The notes under the pieces are model-generated. The model saw only the letters and a program-made list of their open reading frames with translations. It was not told where the DNA came from and searched no databases. DNA of 15,110 nucleotides, from NCBI GenBank assembly GCA_007136525.1, contig SLGU01000175.1:1-15110 (forward strand), read 5' to 3'. Numbering within the stretch: the stretch's first letter is position 1; every line of letters starts with the position of its first letter. The translations under genes were made by a program, and so were the position numbers. This document shows positions 7,017 through 14,533 of the stretch, one piece after another. This DNA is from Desulfobacteraceae bacterium (GTDB lineage: Bacteria > Desulfobacterota > Desulfobacteria > Desulfobacterales > Desulfosalsimonadaceae).

Positions 7017-7763
7017 TCAGCGGATTTCCGCAATAATGAAGCTCGTGTTATCCCGCAGTGATGTCTGCTTCAGGGCGTTGTAGAGATTTGTGCCGTTGTC
7101 CACGGGATTCGGCATGAGCAGTTCATGGATGGTGCTTTCACTGACCGTATCGGTCAGACCGTCGGAACATATAAGGTAGTAGGACGGCTTTTCCAGGCTT
7201 GCTTCGTAATAATGCACTTTTTCAATATTCCAGACGTGTTCAAAAGCGGGCCCGATTCCCAGTTCAATGACATTCCGCAGCGGATGCCCGTTTATGCTTT
7301 GCATATTGATCATTGAGTTGTCGATCATCTCCTGGACCAGCGAGTGGTCATGAGAAATATAATCGATGCGGTCATCTGTCAAACGGTAAATACGACTGTC
7401 CCCGGCATTGAATACAATGGCCTTCCCCTCGCCTGCAAGCAGTCCCGCAACGGTCGTACCGCTGTTTACGGGCAAATGCAGCAGTGCCTCCTCTTGAATG
7501 GCTGCCAGGGCATCCAGTACATAGGGAATGGATATGCTGCCCCATCTTATCCGGGCCAGCTTTTCGCAAACGAAGATGCTGGCCGTTTCGCCGGAATCAT
7601 GCCCTCCCATGCCGTCGCACACTGCCAGGAGGATATTGCCGGACAAGGCGCCATTCTTTCTTGTGAGGAGATCCGCCTGGAAAACAGATTTCCCGTCCGT
7701 AATGGCATCTTCCTGCGTATTGCGGGGGCCAATTAACATGGCGCTGAATGTTCGGCACTCCAT
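7017..7763 (-). CDS. PP2C-family Ser/Thr protein phosphatase
   Basis: 248 residues, a single soluble PP2C (Stp1/PppA-type) domain with no membrane helix. The metal and active-site motifs are all there: RNTQED (14-19), CDGMGGHDSGE (49-59), SGTTV (101-105), NAGDSRIYRL (119-128), SHDHSLV (137-143), ICSDGLTD (198-205) and D238-N-T. It should dephosphorylate Ser/Thr-phosphorylated proteins using two Mn/Mg ions. I chose the ATG at 7763, which has AAGGAA about 10 bases upstream and begins just before the first strand; a TTG at 7811 in the same frame would add 16 basic residues. The gene is followed after 46 bases by the kinase start. About 116 bases separate it from the helicase gene upstream, where a weak promoter-like pair is visible, so the PP2C-kinase pair may be its own transcription unit. 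Confidence 0.93.
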   Translation of the reverse strand: MECRTFSAMLIGPRNTQEDAITDGKSVFQADLLTRKNGALSGNILLAVCDGMGGHDSGETASIFVCEKLARIRWGSISIPYVLDALAAIQEEALLHLPVNSGTTVAGLLAGEGKAIVFNAGDSRIYRLTDDRIDYISHDHSLVQEMIDNSMINMQSINGHPLRNVIELGIGPAFEHVWNIEKVHYYEASLEKPSYYLICSDGLTDTVSESTIHELLMPNPVDNGTNLYNALKQTSLRDNTSFIIAEIR

Positions 7764-7879
7764 CGTTCCGGTTTCCTTATTTTTTTCTGTTTGTCTTCGT
7801 TTTTTGAACAACTCATATTGACAAAATCGCCCTTAATATTCAACCGGGAAAATGATATTTGACGGCTTTTGTTCCGGTT

Positions 7880-10800
7880 TCATGAAAAAAGGGTCAGCTG
7901 GATCTGCTTTGCTTTGGGTCGAAACGATTCATCCGGGGCGGATTCTTGTATCATGTCCGATATTTCGGAAATGAAAGGAGAGGGGGTTCGGTTTTCCGTT
8001 TTTCCATAAATGCTTCTGTTTTCTGCCATGCTCAAAAAGAGAATATTTTCCGCACGGGTCAGCGCAACGTAAAACAGCCTTCGTTCTTCCGCTATATCTT
8101 CTATCCGGCCCGGGTATCGAAACGGTATGAGGCCGTCTTCGCATCCTGTTATGAAAACAACCGGAAATTCAAGTCCCTTGGCGGTATGCAGGGTCATCAG
8201 GGACACTTTCTCCGCCCGGGGTGATGTAAAATCGGGGTCTGTCTGAAGCGCAATGTTTTCCAGGCATTCCACCATATTCCGGCCGCATTCACGCGCGGTC
8301 TGCCTGAGGTATGAAAGCGCATCGTCATGCTTCGGGCCTGATTTGAGAACGCCGGGGAACAGGGCTTCGATAATGCGGTCGAGTTTGCCTGCAGCAGGAA
8401 GCCCCCCGGTTTCCAAAGATAATTCCGCCATACGCGACAAAATGGCCTCCAGCCGGATACGGCCATCGGGGCTTATTCCCGCAATTTCCGTGCGGTGCGC
8501 TTCGGCAAGCATGCCGTTGACCATATAGCCGTTTGTGTATCCCCATGACATGAGGGCGGCCAGGTCTTTGGCGTCAAAATCAGGGGCCATCCATTTCATG
8601 AGCCGGGCGATATCCGGATACGATCCGCAGCCCTCCATTACTTTCATTGCGCTGATGATCTCCTTGATTCCCGGAAGCCCCATGAAATTCAACTTGTCCG
8701 CTCTCCGGCAGGGAATACCGGCATTGTTGAAAATCTCTTCGATGATATCGCCCTGGGACCGGGTCCGGTAAAGGACGGCAAAATCGGCAAATGATGCCCC
8801 TATGGCATGTCGCGCGGTGTTTTCGGAAAAATCGTGATAGGAGAATCCCAGGCCCCCGATCATCTGTTCGATCATTTTCCCGATCAGCACGGCTTCGTGC
8901 GCCTCTGTTTTCGCTTTAAGAAGATTGAGGTGGTTTTCCTCCGGCCACCGTTGCCTGTCTTTCGCGCATGCAAACAGGCGCACGCGCCCGGAATCAATGC
9001 TGAAAGGGGAGATGACGCGGTCGGCGGCTTTTAATATCGTCTCCGTGGACCGATAGTTCCGATCCAGGCGTATGACGGTGGCTGTGGGATAATCGTCAAT
9101 GAAACGTTGGAAAAAAGCGGCATCAGAGCCTGCAAAGCCGTATATGGACTGGTCCGGGTCACCGATCACGCATATCCGCCCGTTATCGGGCACAAGCAGG
9201 CGCACGAGGCAGTATTGGGCATAATTCAGATCCTGGTATTCATCGATGAACACATGGGAAAACCGTTTCCGGTAGCGCTGCTGAACGCGTGGTGAAGCCC
9301 GCAGGTGCATCACGGTTCTTGAAACCAGGTCGTCGTAGTCATATTGGTTTGCCGCGGCAAGCAGATCCCGGTATGCGTGGTAGACAGCCTGCAAGGTTTT
9401 GGGATCGAGCCCGTCGGTTATCCCATCAAGCGCGTCATCGGGGATCAGCAGCTTTTGTTTCGCCAGTGAAATTCCCCGGACAAAGGCGTCCACTTTTTTT
9501 TCCGGTGCGGCGCCAATGCCGGCCTGCCGGATGGCCTCCGCGATCAGGTCGCGCCGGTCCATATCGTCTGCGACTGAGTAATCATGGGTGCCTTCGATAT
9601 CTTTAAGCATAGAAAGGCACAGGGCATGAAACGTGCTTACAACCGGCAGGCTTGTATTTTCACTGGTCATCGTTTTCAGCCGCCCGGCCATTTCCCGGGC
9701 CGCCTTGTTGGTAAACGTCACGGCAAGTATATTGTCGGCGGAAGCAGAATGGTTCGCCAGCAGGTATGCGATCCGGCATGTCAGGGTCCGGGTCTTTCCG
9801 GTTCCGGGGCCGGCGACGATAATCATCGGGCCGCCGGGATGCATGACGGCATTTTTCTGGGCATCGTTTAAAGCTTCCAGGATGGCGCCAAACCCGGCCG
9901 ATGAATTGTTTCCCTCCCCGTTCGCATGTTTGAAGAGGCTTCCGGTTTCCGGTTTATTTTCGTGGATCACGGCATCGCCGGCCTTTAGCACGCAGGTTGC
10001 TGCAGGCCGCGCATCCGCTTCAGGTGCAAAAAAAAAGCGCCGTTGCCCGAGAAGGTGGTCGCGTTCGTCCGGTGTAAACACGGTGACCCGGCCGTACTCG
10101 CCGTCATAACCGGCCTTCAGGTGGACCCGGCCTTCCCGCATCCTCGATACGGCTTCGTCGAGAAGCATAATACCGGTATCGGCCAGGGCGTCTTTCGTTG
10201 CATATAGCAGGATGTCGAGCTCCGGTCCGAGCAGTTGAACCGATTTTTCGTATGCGGCTGCCACCTTTTTGGTTTTGGGCCCGACGCCGAGCAATTCGGA
10301 TAAAATTTCAGAAAGGGGGATCAGGCTGTAAAAAGGATGGGTCAGCGCCGGTTTTTCACCTTCGTTCCGCCCGGCAAGGGCTTCGACCCGGTGCAGCACC
10401 CCCAGCGTCAGTTCATGGCCGCAAACGGGGCATATGGTGCTTTTCGCCAGGGTCTGGCGGGGATGCATGTTGATGTTGCATTTGCGGTGGCCGTCCTGGT
10501 GATATTTGCCCTCCTCGGGGAAAAATTCGACGGTCCCTTTGAATTTTTCGGGATCCCCGGTTTTCATGGCCTGATACATGGCTTCATAGGAAAGTTCCGT
10601 ATTGAACAGGTTGGCTTCCCGGCCGAGGTTGGCCGGGGAGTGGGCGTCGGAATTGGAAACCAGGGTAATGCCGTCAAGGTCGACAACCCGCCAGTTCATG
10701 GGCGGGTCCGATGAAAGGCCGGTTTCCACCGCAAAAATATGTGCTGAAAGGTCCTCGAAGCATTCCTTTATGCTGTCAAAACCCGATTTGGAGCCGTACA

Positions 10801-11314
10801 GGGAAAACCATGGGGTCCAGATGTGGGCGGGAATCAGAAAGGCGTCGGGCGCGGTTTCCAGGGCGATTTCAAGGAGATTTCTTGAATCCAGTCCCAGAAT
10901 GGGGCGTCCGTCGGATTTCAGGTTTCCGATAGTGGAAAGCTTCGCATTGAATTTCTCCACGTCGGGAAAACCGGAAAAGAATACAAGGTGGTGGAGTTTC
11001 CGGGTAGCCCCGTTTTTTTTGTAAATATTACTGATCTCGGCGCTCAGCATAAACCGGACGGGGCGCCTGACAGGGAGACGGAGTTGCTTTTCACATGCAT
11101 TTTCAAGTTCGGCGTTCAGCTTGAACAGGCCGGGTTCGGCCGGTTCCAGCTTTTCTGCGAGTTCTGCAAGCCACCCGGGATGTGTGAAGTCGCCGGTCCC
11201 GACAACGGTGATGCCCTTTTTTCTGGCCGCCATATAGATGTTTTCGGGATCCAGGTTTCTGGCGGTGGCCCGTGAAAAACGGGAGTGTATATGGAGATCG
11301 GCGATAAATGTCAT
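7880..11314 (-). CDS. Endonuclease Q-like PHP nuclease fused to a UvrD/PcrA-type helicase
   Basis: 1144 residues. Residues 1-430 resemble endonuclease Q, which nicks DNA 5' of deaminated bases such as uracil and hypoxanthine. There is a PHP metal site (DLHIH 6-10, GTGD 39-42, AE 92-93, AH 163-164, NSDAH 221-225), a cysteine zinc-binding region (C279, C295-P-V-C298), the GVLHRVEALA stretch (305-314) and PKTKKV (346-351), and a terminal KAGYDGEYG (400-408). A variable linker (435-475) leads to a complete SF1A helicase: Walker A GPGTGKT (502-508), TFTNKAA (533-539), DEYQD (691-695), GDPDQSIYGFAG (718-729), NYRST (753-757), TLHTAKGLEF (1041-1050) and VALTRAE (1083-1089). The likely action is nicking at a damaged base followed by unwinding of the strand. 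The ATG at 11314 lies six residues before the first metal motif, as in EndoQ; its ribosome site is weak. It appears to be monocistronic. Confidence 0.92.
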   Translation of the reverse strand: MTFIADLHIHSRFSRATARNLDPENIYMAARKKGITVVGTGDFTHPGWLAELAEKLEPAEPGLFKLNAELENACEKQLRLPVRRPVRFMLSAEISNIYKKNGATRKLHHLVFFSGFPDVEKFNAKLSTIGNLKSDGRPILGLDSRNLLEIALETAPDAFLIPAHIWTPWFSLYGSKSGFDSIKECFEDLSAHIFAVETGLSSDPPMNWRVVDLDGITLVSNSDAHSPANLGREANLFNTELSYEAMYQAMKTGDPEKFKGTVEFFPEEGKYHQDGHRKCNINMHPRQTLAKSTICPVCGHELTLGVLHRVEALAGRNEGEKPALTHPFYSLIPLSEILSELLGVGPKTKKVAAAYEKSVQLLGPELDILLYATKDALADTGIMLLDEAVSRMREGRVHLKAGYDGEYGRVTVFTPDERDHLLGQRRFFFAPEADARPAATCVLKAGDAVIHENKPETGSLFKHANGEGNNSSAGFGAILEALNDAQKNAVMHPGGPMIIVAGPGTGKTRTLTCRIAYLLANHSASADNILAVTFTNKAAREMAGRLKTMTSENTSLPVVSTFHALCLSMLKDIEGTHDYSVADDMDRRDLIAEAIRQAGIGAAPEKKVDAFVRGISLAKQKLLIPDDALDGITDGLDPKTLQAVYHAYRDLLAAANQYDYDDLVSRTVMHLRASPRVQQRYRKRFSHVFIDEYQDLNYAQYCLVRLLVPDNGRICVIGDPDQSIYGFAGSDAAFFQRFIDDYPTATVIRLDRNYRSTETILKAADRVISPFSIDSGRVRLFACAKDRQRWPEENHLNLLKAKTEAHEAVLIGKMIEQMIGGLGFSYHDFSENTARHAIGASFADFAVLYRTRSQGDIIEEIFNNAGIPCRRADKLNFMGLPGIKEIISAMKVMEGCGSYPDIARLMKWMAPDFDAKDLAALMSWGYTNGYMVNGMLAEAHRTEIAGISPDGRIRLEAILSRMAELSLETGGLPAAGKLDRIIEALFPGVLKSGPKHDDALSYLRQTARECGRNMVECLENIALQTDPDFTSPRAEKVSLMTLHTAKGLEFPVVFITGCEDGLIPFRYPGRIEDIAEERRLFYVALTRAENILFLSMAENRSIYGKTENRTPSPFISEISDMIQESAPDESFRPKAKQIQLTLFS

Positions 11315-11697
11315 TGTCGGTTGAATCGGTCTATATAAGGGCCGGGGGAGTTGCCGGTCCTGAAAAAAAGCAGGAAGTTTTCCGGCGTCCCGATGGGCGA
11401 TTTTTATGAAATTATATTTGGCGGCTTCGTAAAAGCCCTATATCTGCGTTGCGAACAATTTTTGAAGAATCTCACGTACGGCTAAGTACTCTCAATTCTT
11501 CAAAAATTGCTTGCGCCTTGATCTTGACCTTTTACAAAGCCGTCTAAAAACGACTTTTTATGGGTTCATCATTTTTTATAGTGTGTAAATTAGCATAAAC
11601 CCCGCATAGAGTAAATCAATAATACCGGCTGTGAAAAGGCCCGGAAACGGATGCGTTCCGCAGGCAAAAGGGGTTCCTGTGAATAAAGGAAACTTCT
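11315..11697. other. Noncoding gap between the helicase and OmpV genes
   Basis: About 380 bases without a convincing gene. It holds the long palindromic repeat at 11422-11542 and AT-rich flanks. A short, partly similar direct repeat, CGATTTTTATG at 11398-11408 and CGACTTTTTATG at 11551-11562, brackets the palindrome and might be a trace of insertion or a coincidence. I saw no strong promoter for the helicase gene here and no clear terminator for the OmpV gene other than the palindrome itself. Confidence 0.6.
11422..11542. repeat. Long near-palindromic intergenic repeat (MITE/REP-like)
   Basis: Three nested inverted pairs share one centre near 11482. The outer pair is CGGCTTCGTAAAAG (11422-11435) with CTTTTACAAAGCCG (11529-11542), one mismatch. 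The middle pair is CAATTTTTGAAGAAT (11456-11470) with ATTCTTCAAAAATTG (11495-11509), perfect over 15 bases. The inner pair is GTAC (11476-11479) with GTAC (11486-11489) around GGCTAA. The parts between these pair only loosely. As RNA or single-stranded DNA it would fold into one hairpin about 121 bases long. No reading frame is carried. The sequence resembles dispersed intergenic repeats I recall from Desulfobacterales genomes; that family assignment is from memory. It lies downstream of the minus-strand OmpV gene, where it could also end transcription. Confidence 0.75.
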
Positions 11698-12549
11698 TTA
11701 ATATGGGTCGTCGCGTGTGGAAGGCACCATTATTGCCGACGACCGGAAAATGTAAGCCGCTCCGAATCCGCCCATGAAGACATGCCGTGTTTCCAGAAGC
11801 GGGCTGTCGGTGAAGGCGGCACCGGACAGGTTGTCGTAGCGGAGAAACAAACCCGTCCAGATGTTTTTGAAGCGGCGGCTTGCCGTGAGCATCAGGGATA
11901 TGCCGCTGTATCCCCCACCGGCCTTGTAGCGCTCCCTGAATGCCGTGGCATACCGATCGGGTACATCGTAGTAAAAGCCGTGATAATCCCTGTCGGCAAA
12001 CAACAATCCGATGGACGCGCCGGCATTCCAGCCGTGAACCATCTCCTTTATGTCTAACCCCAGATGCGGGTGTGTTTTCCATCCGGCATGGTCGATGGTC
12101 CTGAAATCAGATGTCAGGGCCGCACGTATCGGGAGCCGTATTCGCAGCATGGCATCGTTGGTTTGGTGAACAATGATATTGATGGAAGGCCCGAACTCCA
12201 CCACTGGGTCAAGATCCGGCATGCCCTGCCGGGGCCCTTCTTCATCCGTTGCAGCGGGAATGGCGCCGTCGCCGCTGAAATCAAGACCGATGCGCTCACT
12301 GTCATACAGCAGCCCGCGAAGGCCGTCCCGGTCAATGCGCAGAAACGACCCCCGGTAATCGATGTAGGGCATTGGAATCGGATAAAACGCCTGGTTTTTT
12401 GATCCACGGTAGGATGGCATGGTAATCGGGGCGGCTCCCAGCCCGATTTCCCACAGGGGGCGTTTTTCCGCGCTTGCTATTCCTGTTCCGGGTAGCGGCG
12501 CCAAAAAGATAAACAAAGCCAAAAGGCTGTAAAAATAAGATTTCTGCAA
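11698..12549 (-). CDS. MipA/OmpV-family outer-membrane protein
   Basis: 283 residues starting at a TTG codon. The first 27 residues make a clear signal peptide (basic K3, hydrophobic core LLALFIFLAPLPG, cleavage after ASA). Mature features match MipA/OmpV beta-barrels: an early GLGAAPITMPSYRGS strand-turn, PIPMPYIDYRG, alternating aromatic strands, and a late MGGFGAAYIF strand before a short hydrophilic tail. MipA is a scaffold for murein enzymes in E. coli, while most other members have no defined role. No in-frame ATG precedes the signal peptide: a stop lies 15 bases upstream of the TTG, and GGA sits 7 bases before it, so TTG is the best start. It is transcribed divergently from the HEAT-like gene across a 247-base gap and faces away from the palindromic repeat. 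Confidence 0.82.
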   Translation of the reverse strand: MQKSYFYSLLALFIFLAPLPGTGIASAEKRPLWEIGLGAAPITMPSYRGSKNQAFYPIPMPYIDYRGSFLRIDRDGLRGLLYDSERIGLDFSGDGAIPAATDEEGPRQGMPDLDPVVEFGPSINIIVHQTNDAMLRIRLPIRAALTSDFRTIDHAGWKTHPHLGLDIKEMVHGWNAGASIGLLFADRDYHGFYYDVPDRYATAFRERYKAGGGYSGISLMLTASRRFKNIWTGLFLRYDNLSGAAFTDSPLLETRHVFMGGFGAAYIFRSSAIMVPSTRDDPY

Positions 12550-12796
12550 AACATGATCCGGTCATTCAATGGATGAAAGGCCTTCCTGAAAAAGATTGTT
12601 GGGCCTTGTTTATCGATATGCGTGATATTTTATTATTCAAAGATACAATAATTATATCAATGCGCCAGCATTTTTGATAAAAGTGGTTTTTAAACCGCGT
12701 CCATTGACGGCGGCCATTAAATTTTTCTAACACGGGTATGGACCAATGCTTTTTGTAAGCCGCCGGATCGCGAATTTTATGAGTCTGTATTAATCT
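12550..12796. other. Divergent intergenic region, AT-rich, probably holding promoters
   Basis: The stretch 12620-12670 is notably AT-rich compared with its surroundings and contains TACAAT (12644-12649) and TATATC (12654-12659), which resemble -10 boxes. No well-spaced -35 partner stands out for either. A small GGTTT-TT-AAACC palindrome lies at about 12687-12698. No gene, RNA or operator could be supported. Confidence 0.3.
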
Positions 12797-14533
12797 ATGA
12801 ATTCGCCTGAAACAGATCCCATTCGTGGTAAAATGCCAGAGATCGGGGAATCCCAGGGTCGGCTTCTGCCCCTTGAGCTGCGTGATGCAGCTCAGGTGGG
12901 GGATAAACTGGTTCTGGCCGTCAAGAACCTTTCTTTTTACCCCGACAATCATGCCATTGCCAGCCAGTCCGTCAAGGAAGCCTACGCAATGCTGGCATCT
13001 TTCGTCGATCAGTATGGCAGTTTTGTTGTCGGCGTTGAAAAAACCCACTTTCATTACCGGGGCAGAAACGTGTTCCGGAATAGCGAGCGCCACAGGGAAC
13101 TGGCCTATAAATGCTACCGGGACGGCATTCAATTCCTCGCCTTTGCAGACAATATCCGTCATGATGACTACGAATCGTTTATAAAAATCGTCAGCCGCCG
13201 AAGCCTCCTGGAGGACAGCACGGAAGGCGATATCGTGACCGATCTGTGGGAGGCGCGCCTTGGGGGTGTAAAATATTCTATCAACGAAGAGCTGTTGGAA
13301 AAGGAAGCGTTGCTGGATCTGTCCAGTTTGTCGGTCAGTGGAAAAACACCCGAAAAACGAGCCCCCACAGCCGATGCCGCCATCAGGGAAGATGATAACG
13401 GCGTGATCGGGATCGATGAGAAGGTGGCGCGTCTCTGGGAACTTTCCCCGGAGGAACTGGCGGTCACCCGGCAGATGGTCAACGATGAAAATCAGCGGAC
13501 CTTCGATCAGGATGTTTTTGACGTGTTCCTGGTAATCCTGGGAGAGCAGCGTAACCGGGAAGACTTTTCCAGCGTACTGACGGTGATCATCGAATGTTTC
13601 AAGCGGACCCTGTCCCGTTGCGAATTTTCCCTGGTGGATCGTTTCATGCTGAATTTCAACAATATTTATGAACGGTTCCGGGTTGGCAACCACTGGGCGC
13701 TTTCCCTGCTGGATGATTTTTTGATGATGGTTTCCAGCCCCCGTATACTGGGGTCACTGCCGGGGTGTTTAAACAAGCTCAGCGACCGGGATACGGATAC
13801 GTTAAGAGATCTTGAATCGATGCTCAAGCGCCTGTCACCGGAAAGCATCGTCAGCATGGGGCCGATGACCCTGCGCATTTCATCGGCGACGATCAGAAAT
13901 CATGTCAACCGTGCGATCATGCACCACGCATCAAAAGATTCCCGCCCACTGTATATGCTTGCCAAAAGCGATTATCCCGCCGTGGCCGGAAAAGCGATAA
14001 TGATGCTGAGCCGTCTTGGCAAAACCGATCATATTCCGATTATTATGGAGTGCGCCGGCAGTGATGATGTTTTTCTCAGGCGGGCTTCCGTAAAAGCGCT
14101 TACCATGATAGAGCCTCCGCCCTACAAGCATATCCTGCCGTTTATTCTGGATGAGGACGCCACTGTTCAGGAAGCGGTTGGCCATTTCCTGGCTTTAAAA
14201 TCCGATGGGGGGGCGGAAAACGCTATAATGGAATTTATCCGTACCCGGCAATTTTCTCCGGAGCACATAAATCAGGTTGCCATGCTGTATAAAGCGCTTG
14301 GGCGGGCCGCTTCCAGCCTTGCACTCGATTTTATGGTGAAACAGCTTTTCGGCAGCCCCTGGCGGCTGGGGAAACTGCGGTCCATCCATCGCCAGGGAGC
14401 GGTAGCCGGATTATTGCAGCATCCGGGAGAGAAAGGCGCAATGGCGGTCAGGAAAGCGCAAAGAAGTCCATGGCCGACGATCCGAAGATCGTGTGCCAAC
14501 ATTTCAAGCGGGCAAGGGACCGATGAATCGTGA
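12797..14533 (+). CDS. HEAT-repeat-like regulatory protein, possible C-terminal frameshift
   Basis: 578 residues, soluble and mostly helical. The N-terminal domain (about 30-135) has NLSFYPDNHAIASQSVKEAY followed by a beta segment (VVGVEKTHFHYRGRNVF) and FLAFADNIRHDDYESFIKIV. This layout recurs at the N-terminus of many deltaproteobacterial HEAT and HD-domain signalling proteins. Residues about 375-520 contain alpha-hairpin repeats of the HEAT type (for example AVAGKAIMMLSRLG and VFLRRASVKALTMI). After about residue 553 the composition changes (RSPWPTIRRSCANISSGQG). In the -1 frame the same DNA reads KKSMADDPKIVCQHFKRARDR and stops at TGA 14524-14526, forming an ATGA overlap with the next gene. 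A one-base change near 14450-14465 may therefore have altered the C-terminus. The start is uncertain: the ATG at 12797 has no good ribosome site, and an ATG at 12833 is possible. The function is probably protein-protein interaction in signalling. Confidence 0.7.
   Translation: MNSPETDPIRGKMPEIGESQGRLLPLELRDAAQVGDKLVLAVKNLSFYPDNHAIASQSVKEAYAMLASFVDQYGSFVVGVEKTHFHYRGRNVFRNSERHRELAYKCYRDGIQFLAFADNIRHDDYESFIKIVSRRSLLEDSTEGDIVTDLWEARLGGVKYSINEELLEKEALLDLSSLSVSGKTPEKRAPTADAAIREDDNGVIGIDEKVARLWELSPEELAVTRQMVNDENQRTFDQDVFDVFLVILGEQRNREDFSSVLTVIIECFKRTLSRCEFSLVDRFMLNFNNIYERFRVGNHWALSLLDDFLMMVSSPRILGSLPGCLNKLSDRDTDTLRDLESMLKRLSPESIVSMGPMTLRISSATIRNHVNRAIMHHASKDSRPLYMLAKSDYPAVAGKAIMMLSRLGKTDHIPIIMECAGSDDVFLRRASVKALTMIEPPPYKHILPFILDEDATVQEAVGHFLALKSDGGAENAIMEFIRTRQFSPEHINQVAMLYKALGRAASSLALDFMVKQLFGSPWRLGKLRSIHRQGAVAGLLQHPGEKGAMAVRKAQRSPWPTIRRSCANISSGQGTDES

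Noticed and set aside
6365..7036. 223-codon plus-strand open frame over the kinase domain
   Set aside because: It is antisense to a clear Hanks kinase with all catalytic residues and shows no domain of its own.
7764..7879. Promoter for the PP2C-kinase pair (TTGAAT, 17 bases, CAATAT on the minus strand)
   Set aside because: The -10 match is only 3 of 6 and the assignment is too weak to list as a feature.
11576..12082. 168-codon minus-strand frame ending in a hydrophobic segment (GIIDLLYAGFMLIYTL)
   Set aside because: Most of it overlaps the OmpV gene out of frame. The hydrophobic tail past the OmpV stop has no start or ribosome site of its own, so it is not supported as a separate gene.
12566..13693. 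375-codon open frame on the minus strand opposite the HEAT-like gene
   Set aside because: It lies antisense to a frame with recognisable conserved motifs, has no recognisable domain, and its His/Phe-rich composition fits a shadow frame.
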